Positions 33,246-45,226 of a stretch of DNA of 64,000 nucleotides are shown here, in pieces (within the stretch, counting starts at the first letter, position 1; every line of letters begins with the position of its first letter). Origin of the DNA: Diphasiastrum complanatum (Eukaryota; Streptophyta; Lycopodiopsida; Lycopodiales; Lycopodiaceae); assembly GCA_029204225.1 (NCBI GenBank), contig CM055101.1, positions 1,970,295 to 2,034,294 of the forward strand, in the 5' to 3' direction. The notes beneath the pieces were generated by a model. The model ran no database searches, was not told the DNA's origin, and worked only from the letters and a program-made list of their open reading frames with translations. A program made the translations under genes and the position numbers.

Positions 33246-34345
33246 CATGTACCAAATCTATCTACAAATTTGATCTTTGTTAGCGGAATTACAGATCTAG
33301 GACATAAAGTAGAAATTGAATCCGATGAGTGTAAAGTAGTTAATAGGAAAGACAGGATCCTAGCACTCGGAAAGAGACATGGATACTTGTATAGATTAAA
33401 TCATTGTTGTTCTACCTCTAGTCAGGCTCTTAGTACTTCTATTCAAAGAAATAACAGTTCATTTTGGCATTATAGACTTTGTCACCTAAATTATTCTTTT
33501 GTACAACAAATGTCTAAACAATCTATTGCTGTTGATCTCGACTATCCAGATAGGAAAGTCAAATTATCTACTTTGTCTAGATTGTAAACTGGCCATGAAA
33601 CCATTTAGATCAAGCCATCAGCATGTTTCTAGCGGATTGCTTAGTGTACTTTATCAAAAAGAAGTCAAAAGCTTTCAATTGTTTCAGAATCTTCAAGGAG
33701 CATGCAGAGAAAGAAATTGGCAGACAAATCAAAGCCCTGAGGTCCAATAATGGTGGAGAGTACATCTCTACTAAATTCAAGGAGTACTGCCAGAGCCAAG
33801 GCATTGAACAACAGTTTATCACTCCTTATTCGCCTCAATCTAATGGCTTAGCCGAGAGGAAGAATCGTACCCTGGTAGAGTCAGCCAAATGTATGCTGGC
33901 ACATGAATCTTTGTTGCAGAGCTTCTGGGTTGAAGCTGTCTCCATTGCAGCCTACGTCCAAAACAAATGTTCGACTAAGGCCCTCATAGGCAAAACACCA
34001 CATGAGGTTTGGACAGGATCTAAGGCTTCAATGAAGAACCTTCGAGTGTTCGGATGCATCACCTATGCGCACATCCCGAAGGAGACCAAGAAGAAATTCA
34101 ACTTCCGAGGTCTCAAGACCATCCTTACTGGATACACTTCATCTGACCAAGCTATACGACTTCGATACCTAGCAGATTTTACTCAGTAGGGATACAGTCT
34201 TTATCGACGATCAATTTCACGATTTCAAAGGCAAATGCAAAGTTCCATGCAAACCTTCGATGCCTTTGCCTCCGATACGACAATTCGAGCCTCGGGCTCA
34301 AGCGTGCCTATAATCAATGGACTACCCCAATGTCAAACTGGCATG
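33246..34345 (+). pseudogene. CopA copia pre-integrase/integrase remnant without E2
   Basis: Frame 33270-33587 is pre-integrase (FWHYRLCHLNYS) and 33623-34189 is integrase (YFIKKKSKAFNCF, RSNNGGEYIS, SPQSNGLAERKN, KTPHEVWTGSK, FGCITYAHIP). The family's integrase deletion is present at AGTGTACTTTATCAA (33648), and E2 is absent there, so this copy shows the empty E2 target site. The second catalytic Asp is Asn. Confidence 0.9.
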
Positions 34346-34690
34346 CAAAGCACACTACATCAGTTACAAACGTCATTACGGAATTTTCCTACGTAAACTT
34401 CAGTTTTACGGAATTTGTCATCCATTAACATTGATTTGTAACCCAACTGTAAGAGCACATGCGTATGACCACTCAAATCCATTGTAAATCTCTCATGCAT
34501 GTCAGAATCACTCTGAGAATCAACATGCAACTAATCCATGCAAGCACAGTACTACAAATTAGGGAAATGACTGGCATGCAATCAGAACAATTTCAAATTT
34601 TGCCAATTTTACTCACAAAATTGCAAAACTTCAGATGATCATAACTTTGGCTATAGGACACCAAATTGGGTGCTGCAAAGCTTAGTACAG
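34346..34690. other. Unrelated insertion or replacement between CopA integrase and RT
   Basis: No similarity to the other CopA copies and no gene. The N-terminal RT is missing here. Confidence 0.5.
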
Positions 34691-35164
34691 AGGGAGACCA
34701 AGTGAATAAGATGCTTGCTAAACAGATGTTGTCTTCCGAACTTGACATGACCGATCTGGACGAAGCTCACTTCTGTTTGGGCATTCAAATTCACAGAGAC
34801 GGAGCTAGAAGTCTGATCTTTATCACTCAGCAACGGTATCTTCACAATACCCTTATCAGATACAATCTGATCAATTGTAAACTCGCTCACTCACCAATGG
34901 ATTCAGGCTTGGGATTATCGAAGGGCCAATGCCAAGATGTGGTTATGGAACTTAAGACGGTTATTTCATATTTAGAACATCTACGAGGCTATATAAAGAG
35001 CATTTGTTCTCGCATATGTCTTTGAAATGGACTGAAGTGAAGTTAGTGAGTTAGTCTATTCTCATTTTATTGATGTGAATGATTTACTCTCTCTATGCTA
35101 TTTTTAAGATTATACTTATGAAGTTTTGCTCATATAGTAGAATCTCAATATTCTTATTTAAGTG
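34691..35164 (+). pseudogene. CopA copia RT end and 3' LTR piece
   Basis: Frame 34666-35025 reads KQMLSSELDMTDLDEAHFCL, GIQIHRDG, ITQQRYL, SPMDSGLGLSKG: the end of RT after the YVDD motif, then directly LTR-like sequence. The LTR part keeps a TATA box (CTATATAAAG, 34989-34998) that the two minus-strand copies near 170 and 22530 have lost by a small deletion. RNase H is absent. Confidence 0.8.
34989..34998 (+). promoter_or_regulatory. TATA box of CopA LTR
   Basis: CTATATAAAG. The same sequence lies at 54978-54987, and in minus orientation near 27751 and 31477. Confidence 0.6.
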
Positions 35165-35865
35165 ATCATTGTTATTCCATGCAATGAATGCTTGTGTGAT
35201 GAGAGGGGAAGTAATGCTTGTTACCATAATTGAAATACAAGTGACAAGTCCGAAATCTTAGTACATACATAAACGATGAATGGCATGTAGTTCCAACTTC
35301 TATAATTCCATTATCCAAATTTCATTAAAGCAAATCACAAATTGTTATAATATCTATCAGTCTGCAACGTGTAAACAACCTAAAAGTGAAATCCTAAATT
35401 CTTCATAGTAAAGCCTGAGGAGATAGGGCTGAATCATGATACCTAAAGGCCAACTAGTGATGTCTAGCATAGCCTCCTCCTAGTCACCCATGATGTAGTA
35501 TAGGCTCTAGCTCAAGACCCTCATCCTCACCTTGTTGACATATTTGCTGTTCTTTGAAAGACAAATAGCAATTTGGCATGCGGTGCAACTTGAAAATGCG
35601 ATGCATAGTCCGACCTAGCTAAATAAATAACGAGTACCGAGGTTAATCATGGCATTCTATTACCTAGTCATATTCCAGGCAACTCCCTTGGATCACTTTG
35701 TTGGGTTGGTATCCAAAGTGTTTTTTGGTCTCATTTTTTAGCCCTCTTAGGGGTCCAGTATGCATTTACACGTTCTAGGGTACTACCTATTATGTAGCGA
35801 CTAGGGTTTTGAAGGTGTCCAAATAGCATATATATAGAGATCGATAGAGAGAACACCACACATTT

Positions 35866-35901
35866 GATTGAGAGAGAGAGGGAGAGAGAGAGAGAGAGAG
35901 C
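35866..35901. repeat. (GA)n tract in the leader of BYPASS1-like copy 2
   Basis: GA repeat broken by one GG, followed by GCGAGCGAGCGAGAG. Counterpart of 21618-21659. Confidence 0.9.
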
Positions 35902-36210
35902 GCGAGCGAGCGAGAGTGAGACCGCGAACGATTTGCCAAGAAGAACCTTACTTGAATGCAGACGTGTTGAATGTAAGAGACAGAGGACGGAACTCAATAA
36001 ATTCCTTCGAACCTCTGAGTCAGTGATAATCCGTAGCTGGGTTCGTCGACAATCTCAAGGCGAATTTTACTTCATAATTTTTTTTGTCTTGACAACGTTC
36101 TCAAGCTATTTCAGAAGGTACAGCGGTAGGCCGGTAGCCTTACTTTGATTTCTGCAAAATACACAGACGGCAAAGGTTGCTTCCTTAACTCTGCCTGAAG
36201 AAACACCGCC

Positions 36211-37154
36211 ATGGTTTTTGTAAATTCGCTGTGATCTCACGGTCATGGTGCTGCCAATATGTCATTTCACGACAATTTGTCGTCATGTCTGCAAAAATTG
36301 GAAGAGTCAATTGGAGATAAGTTTTTCACAGTAGACTGGATGCATATGCTGTGGATATTCTCAGATCTTCTCTTGCAGTCGTTTTGGATCTAGTGGAGAA
36401 GGTTGTTTTTCCACTAAAATGCTTTAGTACTCTGATGGATGAGACAATGCGACTTATGAATGTTTATAAAGCTTTGATGACGGGTATTTCCAGATTGCAA
36501 ATTTATGGGCGGGTAGTCCATATAGCGGTTGAAGCTCTTCAAGCAGGTGGGGATGACTATGATACCATAGTTCAGGCTCTAAATCATTGCCGACGAGAGA
36601 TGTCCAGAATACATCAAGCAAACAAGCAACTTGTTGATATGAAACTTGAGGCAGAGGAGGAGCTTTGGAATTTGGGTAGCAGATATGCAAAGCAATTTGA
36701 TCCTTGCGCAGTAATTTACCCCATGAAGAGCATAATTTCTTTCGTTTCAATGATTCTTCTGTTTGGACTCCTTCACATGGATAGTTCTTACTCCGCTAAA
36801 CTGATTGCGATTTGTTCGACGGGCAAATGGGCTAAATCTACGTCTAATTCACACCAAACGCTTATCGAACGAATTGGCTTGCGGTTCAGTGAGGAAACGA
36901 AAGAGAAAATTCTTCTAAGAGAATTTGGAAACATGCAAGCTCATGTGGATAATTTTTTCATTGAATTTCGGTCATTAGGAGAACAGGTTCCGCGCTCGTT
37001 GGAATTGCGACTGTCAGATGTTACGGAGCTTCGGCATAGCTTAAACAGTCTGAACTGTGGTTTGGAAAGTTTGGAGTGCACCGTACGTGATCTTTTTGAT
37101 GACATAGTCGCGGGTAGGACAAAACTCATTTCTGCAGTAAGGAAATTTTGTTGA
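36211..37154 (+). pseudogene. BYPASS1-like plant protein, copy 2 (N-terminal stop and frameshift)
   Basis: Inverted copy of 20404-21340. The ATG at 36211 is followed by a TGA at 36232-36234 where copy 1 has CGA. One base is missing near 36340 (GATGCATATG against GATGCAGTATG). From 36351 the frame is open for 267 residues to TGA at 37152-37154. It has the helical middle, the hydrophobic span (IISFVSMILLFGLLHM, residues about 128-143) and the complete C-terminus (LNCGLESLECTVRDLFDDI), which copy 1 lost by frameshift. The two copies are thus broken at opposite ends. A protein starting at the internal ATG 36351 could be made but would lack the conserved N-terminus. Family call by pattern only. 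Confidence 0.6.
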
Positions 37155-37790
37155 GTGATTCTTCACTAGTTGCACATCTAGAATGACTATCGCAAGATTA
37201 TTTACTAGCTGGATATTGAGGAGTAACATGGCATCAAATTAACTGACAAAAATAGAACATCTTTTATCGTTGTTTATGTTCTTGAAAGGCAAGATAATTG
37301 AGGTCTACAATCTACTTGGTAGAGAAAATTGTAATTGTGATTGCTCTGTCTCATATGCTCGTGGCCTTTACTATGTCTCCTTTGTAGTATTACCATTGCG
37401 TCAGCATTTTGCTTAGAATATATCTGAACGGGCACAAAGTTTTACAAGCCAAAAAGATAAGTTAATTCGTTAAGTGTCTTTCAATCAAAAAGAGCATGAA
37501 CAATATAATTTCATCACTACGAGCTATAGGCATATGATCATCAATTGCAATCGTTTAAGGCAGAAGTTCAATAAACTCAAATTTGTGATTGCTCCCTGTT
37601 ATACAATTCATGAAAGGACAAACTGTTGGAATTGAAATCTTAAGTGTCCTACGATGGCAGAAATCTATCAATACAGTACTATTCAATGTTTACAGTGTAC
37701 ACACATCCTTGTCATAAGTACGCTATGTCATATATGCTATTCTATTTAAACGACAACAGATTTTGGGATCATAAAAACCCTTAGGCATAA
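37155..37790. other. Downstream region of BYPASS1-like copy 2
   Basis: Inverted counterpart of about 19850-20400 up to about 37680. No gene. Confidence 0.5.
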
Positions 37791-37819
37791 CTTAGTCAAA
37801 TCTACAAAAGGCTTCAGTG

Positions 37820-39506
37820 CATAGCTCTAAGTCAAGCACTGCTCGAGTTAGACAATTTGAAATCTGCTTTATAGAACTCAAAAAGCAACAACGTGTGAGA
37901 TGTCTGTACAATGGAATCATGGCATACATCTAACTCGAGCACTGCTCAAATTAGACACCAACTCTGTCCAGATTACACACTCCTACCAATTATAGCACTG
38001 CTCGAGTTCGACAATTTGGAATCTGGTCTATACAATTACAAAAAGCAAACTTACAACATATGTCTACAAAGCCTTCAGAGCATACCTCTAACTCGAGCAC
38101 TGCTCGAGTTGGACACCAAATTTTGTCCAGATTATACCCTCTTGAAAAGGATTCATATAATACTTGTACACTAAAAAATAGTCAAATATTATATGTCTAC
38201 AAAAGGCTTTAGAGCATAGCTCTAATTCGAGAACTGCTCGAGTTAGACAAATTGAAATCTGCTTTATAGAACTAAAAAAAGAAATAGCATATGATATGTC
38301 TGTACAATGGAATCATGGCATACATCTAACTCAAGCACTGCTCAAGTTAGACACCAACTTTGTCCAGATTATACAATCCTGCCAATTATAGCAAGCCTGA
38401 CAAAAGAATCATAGCATATCTAATTCAAGCACTACTCGACTTCATTTTTTTTGGAATCTAGTCTACACAACTAAAAATGCAATCCAACATCATATGTCTA
38501 CAAATCTTCAGAGAATACCTCTAACTCGAGCACTGTTCGAGTTGGACACCAAAATTTTGTCCAGATTATACACTCTTGGCAATTATAGCAAGCCTGACAA
38601 AGGAACCATGGTCAAACTTCTGTTATGAATTGATCATTACCATTATGTTAGTTTGCATACCTAACTCGAGCACTTCTCGAGTTCCACAATTTGGAATCTA
38701 GTCTACACAACTAAAAATGCAATCCAACATCATATGTCTGCACAGGCTTCAGAGCATAGCTCCAACTTGAGCACTGCTCGAGTTACACACCAAATTTTGT
38801 CAACATTATACACTCATGATATAGTATTAATACTTGTTCAACTAAAAGACAATCAAATATCATATGTCTACAAAAGGCTTCAGAGCACAGCTCTAACTCG
38901 AGCACTACTCGAGTTAGACAATTTGAAATCTACTTTATAGAGCTCAAAAAGCAATAGCATATGAGATCTCTGTACAATGGAATCATGGCATACATCTAAC
39001 TCGAGCACTGCTCAAGCTAGACACCAACTTTGTCTAGATTACACACTCCTACCAATTATAGCAAGCTTGACAAAGGAATCATGGCAAACCTAACTCGAGC
39101 ACTGCTCGACTTCCACAATTTGGAATCTGGTCTACACAACTAAAAATGCAATCCAACATCATATGTCTACAAAGGCTTCAGAGAATATCTCCAAATGAAG
39201 CATTGCTCAAGTTGGACACCAACTTTTGTCCAGATTATACCCTCCTGACAAAGGATTCATATAATACATGTAGAACTGAAAAATAGTCAAATATGATATG
39301 TCTACAAAAGGCTTCAGAGCACAGCTCTAATTCAAGCACTACTCGAGTTTGAAAATTTGTAGTCTACTTTATACAACTCAAAAAGCAATTGCTAATAATA
39401 TGTCTATACAATGGAATCATGGCATGCATCTGCCTCGAACACTGCTCAAGTTAGACACCAACTTTGTCTAGCTTATACACTCTTGGCAATTATAGCAAGC
39501 CTGACA

Positions 39507-39510
<4 letters not shown>
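37820..39510. repeat. Palindrome array cluster 1, copy 2 (longer)
   Basis: Contains the nine palindromes of 2195-3135 plus about seven further ones on the left (near 37831, 37931, 38000, 38090, 38222, 38327 and 38420), which are missing from the truncated first copy. Some arms are better preserved here: CTTGAGCACTGCTCGAG near 38766 corresponds to the damaged CTTGAGCACTTCTCCAG at 2446. Confidence 0.85.

Positions 39511-39591
<81 letters not shown>
39511..39591. repeat. (CT)n microsatellite, about 40 units
   Basis: Expanded relative to about 16 units in the first S2 copy. Confidence 0.95.
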
Positions 39592-39593
<2 letters not shown>

Positions 39594-41070
39594 AGTTTTC
39601 AAAATATTGCAGATATTTCTCTAGCATTGTGAACTCTAGCAAGGCGATATTCCTCAACGCCTTGGATATCTACTCGTGAAACATTTAATTTATGACTACA
39701 TTGTTTTCAAGGAATACAATATAGCAATGCGCTAATATTCAAAGGGGTAGAGGTTTTCTAAGAGATCATTTAGACACATTGCGATTGAATGGCGATTTTG
39801 ATAATGCTTGCAAGAGTATGGAGTCTTTGGAAATGTGCCTACCTTACTATTGCCACTACTATTGTACCTGTATGATCTTGTCACTTTCGTTGTACCTGCA
39901 TGGACTATATGAACTTGTCACTTCATTTTTCCTAAATGAATTGTAAATGCTAATGCTGACTTAGAAGCATAATCTCTGATTGTGTGCCTGTATGATTTTG
40001 TCGCTTTTGTTGTTCCTGTGTAATCTGTTATTGCTAATCTTGTCTGAGCAGCGTAATCTCTAATCGTATTCTCAAATCTTTGCTAGTGAAAACCTGGAGG
40101 GAAATTCAACTAGATTACTAATCTGTAGTATAATCTCTGCTCTCTAGATTGCTAATCTCTAGTCTAATCTAAGCTCTTCCAAGAGCCACGTTTCAAAAAA
40201 TTTGCAAGTCACTAGTTTCTAGTCTCTAGTAGTCTAAAATTGGGAGAACCAAAATTCAAATTTAGTCAAGGTGAGAGTTTGGCATAGAAGTCTTATACCC
40301 AGTCGTTTCTTAATTAAAACATAAATAAGACATAATTTTGCCATGTGTTTTTACAGCTTTTGCAATGCAATTTTGTTTTGGAAACACAAAAATGCATTTG
40401 GGAATATATATGTGAGCATTGATATCTATGATTCTAGTTTCCTTTGATAATTATTTGAAATGTCTCACATATGTTTGAGCTCTTCTATATTTCACATATT
40501 AATTATGAAGTCATGTGTGTGTTATGAGACAATATATGAAGTCTCATGTATTACTAGTAACATATCTGATGACTAATGTCATCAAATATATTAAACAATT
40601 TGTTTAAAATGTTTGTCTTGAACGTTTTTGGTGATACTTGACATATTGTAGCCATAGCCGATTTTGTATTTTTGCTCTAATCTAATGTGGTGTATAGACT
40701 CCTTGTATTTACTAATAGGATGTTGTTCCATTACCAAACTACTAGCCTTTAAATGAACAACTCTTTGTGTGATCAAATTTGCTCTAGTCTTGAATTTTTG
40801 GACTTTGAACAAAGATTGTTGTGTTATTAAATAATTTTTTTTGTTTCCTTAAAAAACAAAAATATCTTTTAAACCCTAATCAATGAAACTACCTAATGTA
40901 GTCCCAAAAATACTAGGTTTGAAATACACAAAGTCAGAATTACTAATGGTCATGACTCATGAGAAATTCACATGAATGATTTCTTTATCATGTCAATAAG
41001 TTGTCATTAGAACATTGGGGGAAAAATTGCATACTTTTTTTTCGGACACCTTTACTATAGTCTTAAAAAA
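39592..41070. other. AT-rich non-coding spacer, second copy
   Basis: Same as 3222-4720. No gene supported. Confidence 0.6.
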
Positions 41071-41084
41071 AATTAGATCCAGCC

Positions 41085-42285
41085 TACTTGAGCACTAACT
41101 CAAGTTGCAAGAGTTTTATAATGATACAAATTTATGGGTTCCTGTCTTGATTTGAAATTCCAACTTTGACATGTAACTCGAGCAATGCTCGACTTAGATA
41201 CTGTTAATTGATAAGTATAGATGCTAAACTTTATTGGTTTCGTATTTTGAGAGCGGAAGAGATGGTCAATCTTGTCTTTCTTTCCAAGAGTGTTTGACTT
41301 TGACATGGTGGGCAACCAGCTTCTACTTCTAGCTCGAGCACTGCTCGAGTTAAGACACCAATTTAGGAAGTTTTTTTTCTGAATTCACTAATATGGTAAA
41401 ATTACTTTTTTGCACTTTTATCAAAGTATATGCAATCACCTTCTACCTCTAACCAGTGAGCACTGCTCAAGTTAGCCAAGAGATTATGTTGTTGATGTTC
41501 AATGTAGCACAAATTTCTCCATCCAACAATTGTGTTCCAACTTTGGCATGTAACTTGAGCAATGCTCAAGTTATAAACTCTTTATTGGTAAGTAAAAATA
41601 TTGAAGTTTATTGGTTTTGTATTTTGAGAAGCTTTAACAGAAGTTCTAACAGTCTTATTTTTACAATGATGTTCTAGCACTGCTCGAGTTAGCCCAAATT
41701 ATGTTACTGAAATTGAATGTGTCACAAGATTTGTCCAGGCACCAATTTTGATCCGACTTTGAAATGGCCGGAAACTAGCTTCTACTTCTAACTCAAGCAC
41801 TACTCGAGTTAGGCAATTTTTTCGAATTTTTTTTTGGAACTCACCACTATGGAAAACCTATGGATTTGCACTTTTATGAAAGTGGATTCAATTAGCTTTC
41901 CCCTCTAACTCGAGCATGGCTCGAGATAGCCAACATATTATGTTGTTGATGTTCAATGTAACACAAAATTTGTCCATCCGTCAAATGTGTTCCATATTTG
42001 ACATGTAACTCGAGCAATGCTCGAGCTAGAAACTGTTTATTGGTAAATAAAAATACTAAACTTTATTGGTTTCGTATTTTGAGAGCGGAAGAGGGGGTCA
42101 ATCTTGTCTTCCTTTCCAGTAGTGTCCGACTTTGACATGGTGGGCAATCTGCTTCTACCTCTAACTCGAGCACTGCTCGAGTTAGCCAACAGATTATGTT
42201 GTTGATGTTCAATGTAGCACCAAATTTTTCCAATTGTGTTCCAACATTGACATGAAAGTTGAGCAATGCTCTAGCTATAAATTGT
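41085..42285. repeat. Palindrome array cluster 2, copy 2
   Basis: Same order as 4725-6005, but about 80 bp are deleted at the left edge, removing the 4729 palindrome. The palindrome near 41178 keeps the full left arm (AACTCGAGCAATGCTCGAC) that the first copy has lost at 4899. Confidence 0.85.
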
Positions 42286-42405
42286 TTATTGGTAAGTAAA
42301 ATGTTGAAGTTATTGTTTCGTATTTTCAGAAGCTTTAACAGAAGGAAGTTCTAACACTACTATTTTTACAGTGATGGATCATTTGTAGGAATAATTGTTC
42401 CCCTT

Positions 42406-42930
42406 ATGAGTGACATCGAGAATTTAGTAAAGATTGACAATAAGTATGAGTGACATCGAGAATTTAGTTTGACAATAAGTATAAGTGGTACTTTGAGGTT
42501 TTTGAGAATGGTTCTAAATTAGACATATTTTTCTTTGTGCTTTGGATTGATACAGGAAACACTACGAGTTGTGGATGTGTGGTGGATATTCAAGAGGAAT
42601 TTGATGATTGTGGTTCTGCATTTTTGAAAATATTTACTAAAAAGAATGAGAAATATTTTGAGATCTATGGTAGTATCGTTGATTATGATGTCACGCTGAT
42701 GGTAGCAAGCGTTTAGAAAAATCTGAACTCTTGCTACGGATAGAATTGGCTATTCACACAAGGAGATACTTGAAGGCTTTCGAAGGGCCAAAAGCAAAAT
42801 TCAAAATTATCCTAGTTTTCTTGGGTCGGAAAGAAATGTTCCAAAAAAAAAGTCCAGACAATGAACTAAAGAAGTGGAAGGGACAAGTACTACGGAGAGA
42901 CATAATCACCATGAATCACCTGCAAATATG
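42406..42930 (+). pseudogene. Upstream part of the ParB-like gene, copy 2
   Basis: Carries the same 35-bp tandem duplication (ATG at 42406 and 42446) and the same open stretch (42471-42716, stop TAG) as the first copy, then LLLRIELAIHTRR in a second frame. Shared damage shows that the break predates the S2 duplication. Confidence 0.45.
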
Positions 42931-43530
42931 ACTTTAGTGGTTACAATAGTGGACGCAATTCCACCTAGGAGTTTTCAACCACCTTCACAAAAAGAGCAAA
43001 AGAGCAGGAAAAAGGGTGTCAAAGAAAAGAAGGATGTTTCGATTGAAGTTGTCTCAAAAAAATCAAAGGCCTCAAAATCATGCGATGAAGATGCACTTGC
43101 AAAAACAAATATGAGATTGGATGCCTTTAAGAAGTTGTATCCTCTGGGTATACAAACTGAGATTCAAATTGATGTAACCAAGTGTGAGCTTCTCCCAGTG
43201 CAATATAACTGTAGGCCTTTCAATGGAGATTATTGTGATGCGTTGCAGAGATTGTTGTTTAACACTATTGGGGTGAAGTTGCCCCCAGTAGATGTGATCC
43301 CATTTTATTCAAAAACTGGGGAGTTTGTAGAGGTGTTCGACAGCAAAATTTTAAAGGACAAGGCAGTACAGATAAAATTTTATGTTGTGGATGGACAACA
43401 TACAATACAAGTGGCAATCTTTCACTTGGTTCCAACAAGGATGAACCCATTGAAGACATTTGAAGTGAAGAAAACTCAAATGATGAACAATAAATGTTTT
43501 TACACACTTTCAATAGGATCCAATAATTGA
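42874..43530 (+). CDS. Hypothetical protein with ParB/sulfiredoxin-like C-terminal half, copy 2
   Basis: Open frame of 218 residues, the better preserved copy. Residues 1-35 are polar to hydrophobic, 36-70 lysine-rich (possible nuclear localisation or DNA contact), 86-110 contain KKLYPLG and ELLPVQ, 111-130 YNCRPF plus a helix, 137-144 PPVDVIPF, and 169-183 FYVVDGQHTIQVAIF. The DGQHT at 173-177 recalls the DGxHR/DGQHR signature of ParB-like and DGQHR-domain proteins, with Thr in place of Arg. In ParB/Srx folds this loop binds nucleotide; whether it does so here is unknown. Codons continue upstream in another frame, so this ATG may be internal. Differences from copy 1 are few, for example Phe for Cys at residue 209. 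Function unknown. Confidence 0.5.
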   Translation: MEGTSTTERHNHHESPANMTLVVTIVDAIPPRSFQPPSQKEQKSRKKGVKEKKDVSIEVVSKKSKASKSCDEDALAKTNMRLDAFKKLYPLGIQTEIQIDVTKCELLPVQYNCRPFNGDYCDALQRLLFNTIGVKLPPVDVIPFYSKTGEFVEVFDSKILKDKAVQIKFYVVDGQHTIQVAIFHLVPTRMNPLKTFEVKKTQMMNNKCFYTLSIGSNN

Positions 43531-44203
43531 GTACTATCTCCTCCTATGAAAGATCTTACAACAATTTGTGAATTGATTATCACTAGCTACTCAAATCTCT
43601 CTAAAACAAGATCTATTTCACATCAAATGATGGAGTATAGGCAAAGTTAGGATCTAACACTCTTAGCACGTGTGAAATACACTAAGAAACCAAATTTGAC
43701 TCAAATACAATGATATTGCATGAAACAAAATGGCTAAGATCTCAAAACAGTGCCTAGATCACATATAGATGAGATTGGCAAGCATACAACTGTGATTTTA
43801 GATCAACCAAGCAATCTCTTGACCAAACCAAATGTGTCCACCCAGGTCGAGGTGCCCTACCTAACCCTCTTCAAAATCTTATAGCTTTTGATTGGCTCAA
43901 CCAAATGGAATGAAACTGATTGCAACAGAAACTAGACAAAAATAGCTTCAAAACAAGCTATCAAACAAGATAAATGGATCAAACATGAGAGAGAACTTCC
44001 AAACTGAAATTGGATGTTCCTTACACGTGTCTGAGCACCTAATTCCGTACAGTACCAGGTCAGACCCAATCAATGTCCTTTTGATCTCTTTTGATCCAAG
44101 ATTGAACAAGATAGCTAGGAAAATGGGCCTTGACAACTTCTAGCTCAAGATTGATGAAAATATTTTCACTTAGATGGATCAAAATGCATGGTAACCTTAG
44201 GTA
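43531..44203. other. Non-coding stretch after the ParB-like gene, second copy
   Basis: Same as 7254-7932, apart from a short deletion of an ATCACT repeat. No gene. Confidence 0.4.
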
Positions 44204-44930
44204 GGCTCTGATACCATGTTGAATTTCACACGTGTGGACTGTCCACTACATGTACTTGTGATCTCCTAAGGTGTGTAGATGCACCAAGATCAAGACTAGA
44301 TTGAGATTCAAGATCAATCTTGAATCCTATGGCAAAAACACACTACTACATGCATTCAATCACTTCCAACTCTCACTCACACGTGTGGTAAGTATTCAAA
44401 AAATAATCTAAGTAAAAACACGCTGCTCTCCTCGGGTAGAGAGAGAAAATGCATCATCAGCTCTCGGGTAGAGAGAGAAAGCTAGAAATCCAATAACTCA
44501 CAAAATCCATGAAATCACCAAATCAATCACATTCAAAATGACGAGTACAATGATACTAGTAGGTCCACGAGCTACCACTATGCCTAACTATGATTGGACC
44601 ATATTTTTTCACCTCTTGATCCTATTGGATCATTGATCTATGCACCTCTTAATTCTATTGGACTATATTCAAGCACAACTCAATTTCCTATTGGACCTCA
44701 CAAGGTTCCACCTCTAATTTCTATTGGACCTCTTGGAATTCATCAAACAAAAACTGTACACTTGTCTACACTCTAATTAGCAAGTATTTAGCCTCTTACT
44801 CTATTTTGGCTCAATAGTGGCATTACAAGTGGAAATGCATAATTTGCCATCTATGCCAAATTTATTCCTATCAGCATCCTACACCTAGATGCTTGATGTA
44901 AAAAACATAACACCCCTATATCTAACATAG
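44204..44930 (-). mobile_element. LTR retrotransposon PBS and LTR remnant, copy 2
   Basis: PBS complement at 44204-44216 followed by TGTTGAATTTCACACG at 44217, as in the first copy. Outer boundary not determined. Confidence 0.5.
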
Positions 44931-45226
44931 ATAATCTTTTTCAATTCTTCACAAGCATATGTTGGATTTGCAGCAAATTGGATAGCTCTTTCTCCAAAGT
45001 GCTAGGTTCCTCAAATTTTCTTTGAATCTAGTTGTAGCAAACCTTTGCAAATTGCACCTCAACAATAATTTGACAAGGATCCAACCAAGAGTTTTGCTAC
45101 CATTCACGCAATTACAAAGAGCTTAATCTACCATAGCTAGCAAACATGAAGAGCTCAATACAAGACTAAGAACTTCCAAAAGCCAGCTATACATAATGAA
45201 CAAAAAAAAAAATTACATCAGAACTG

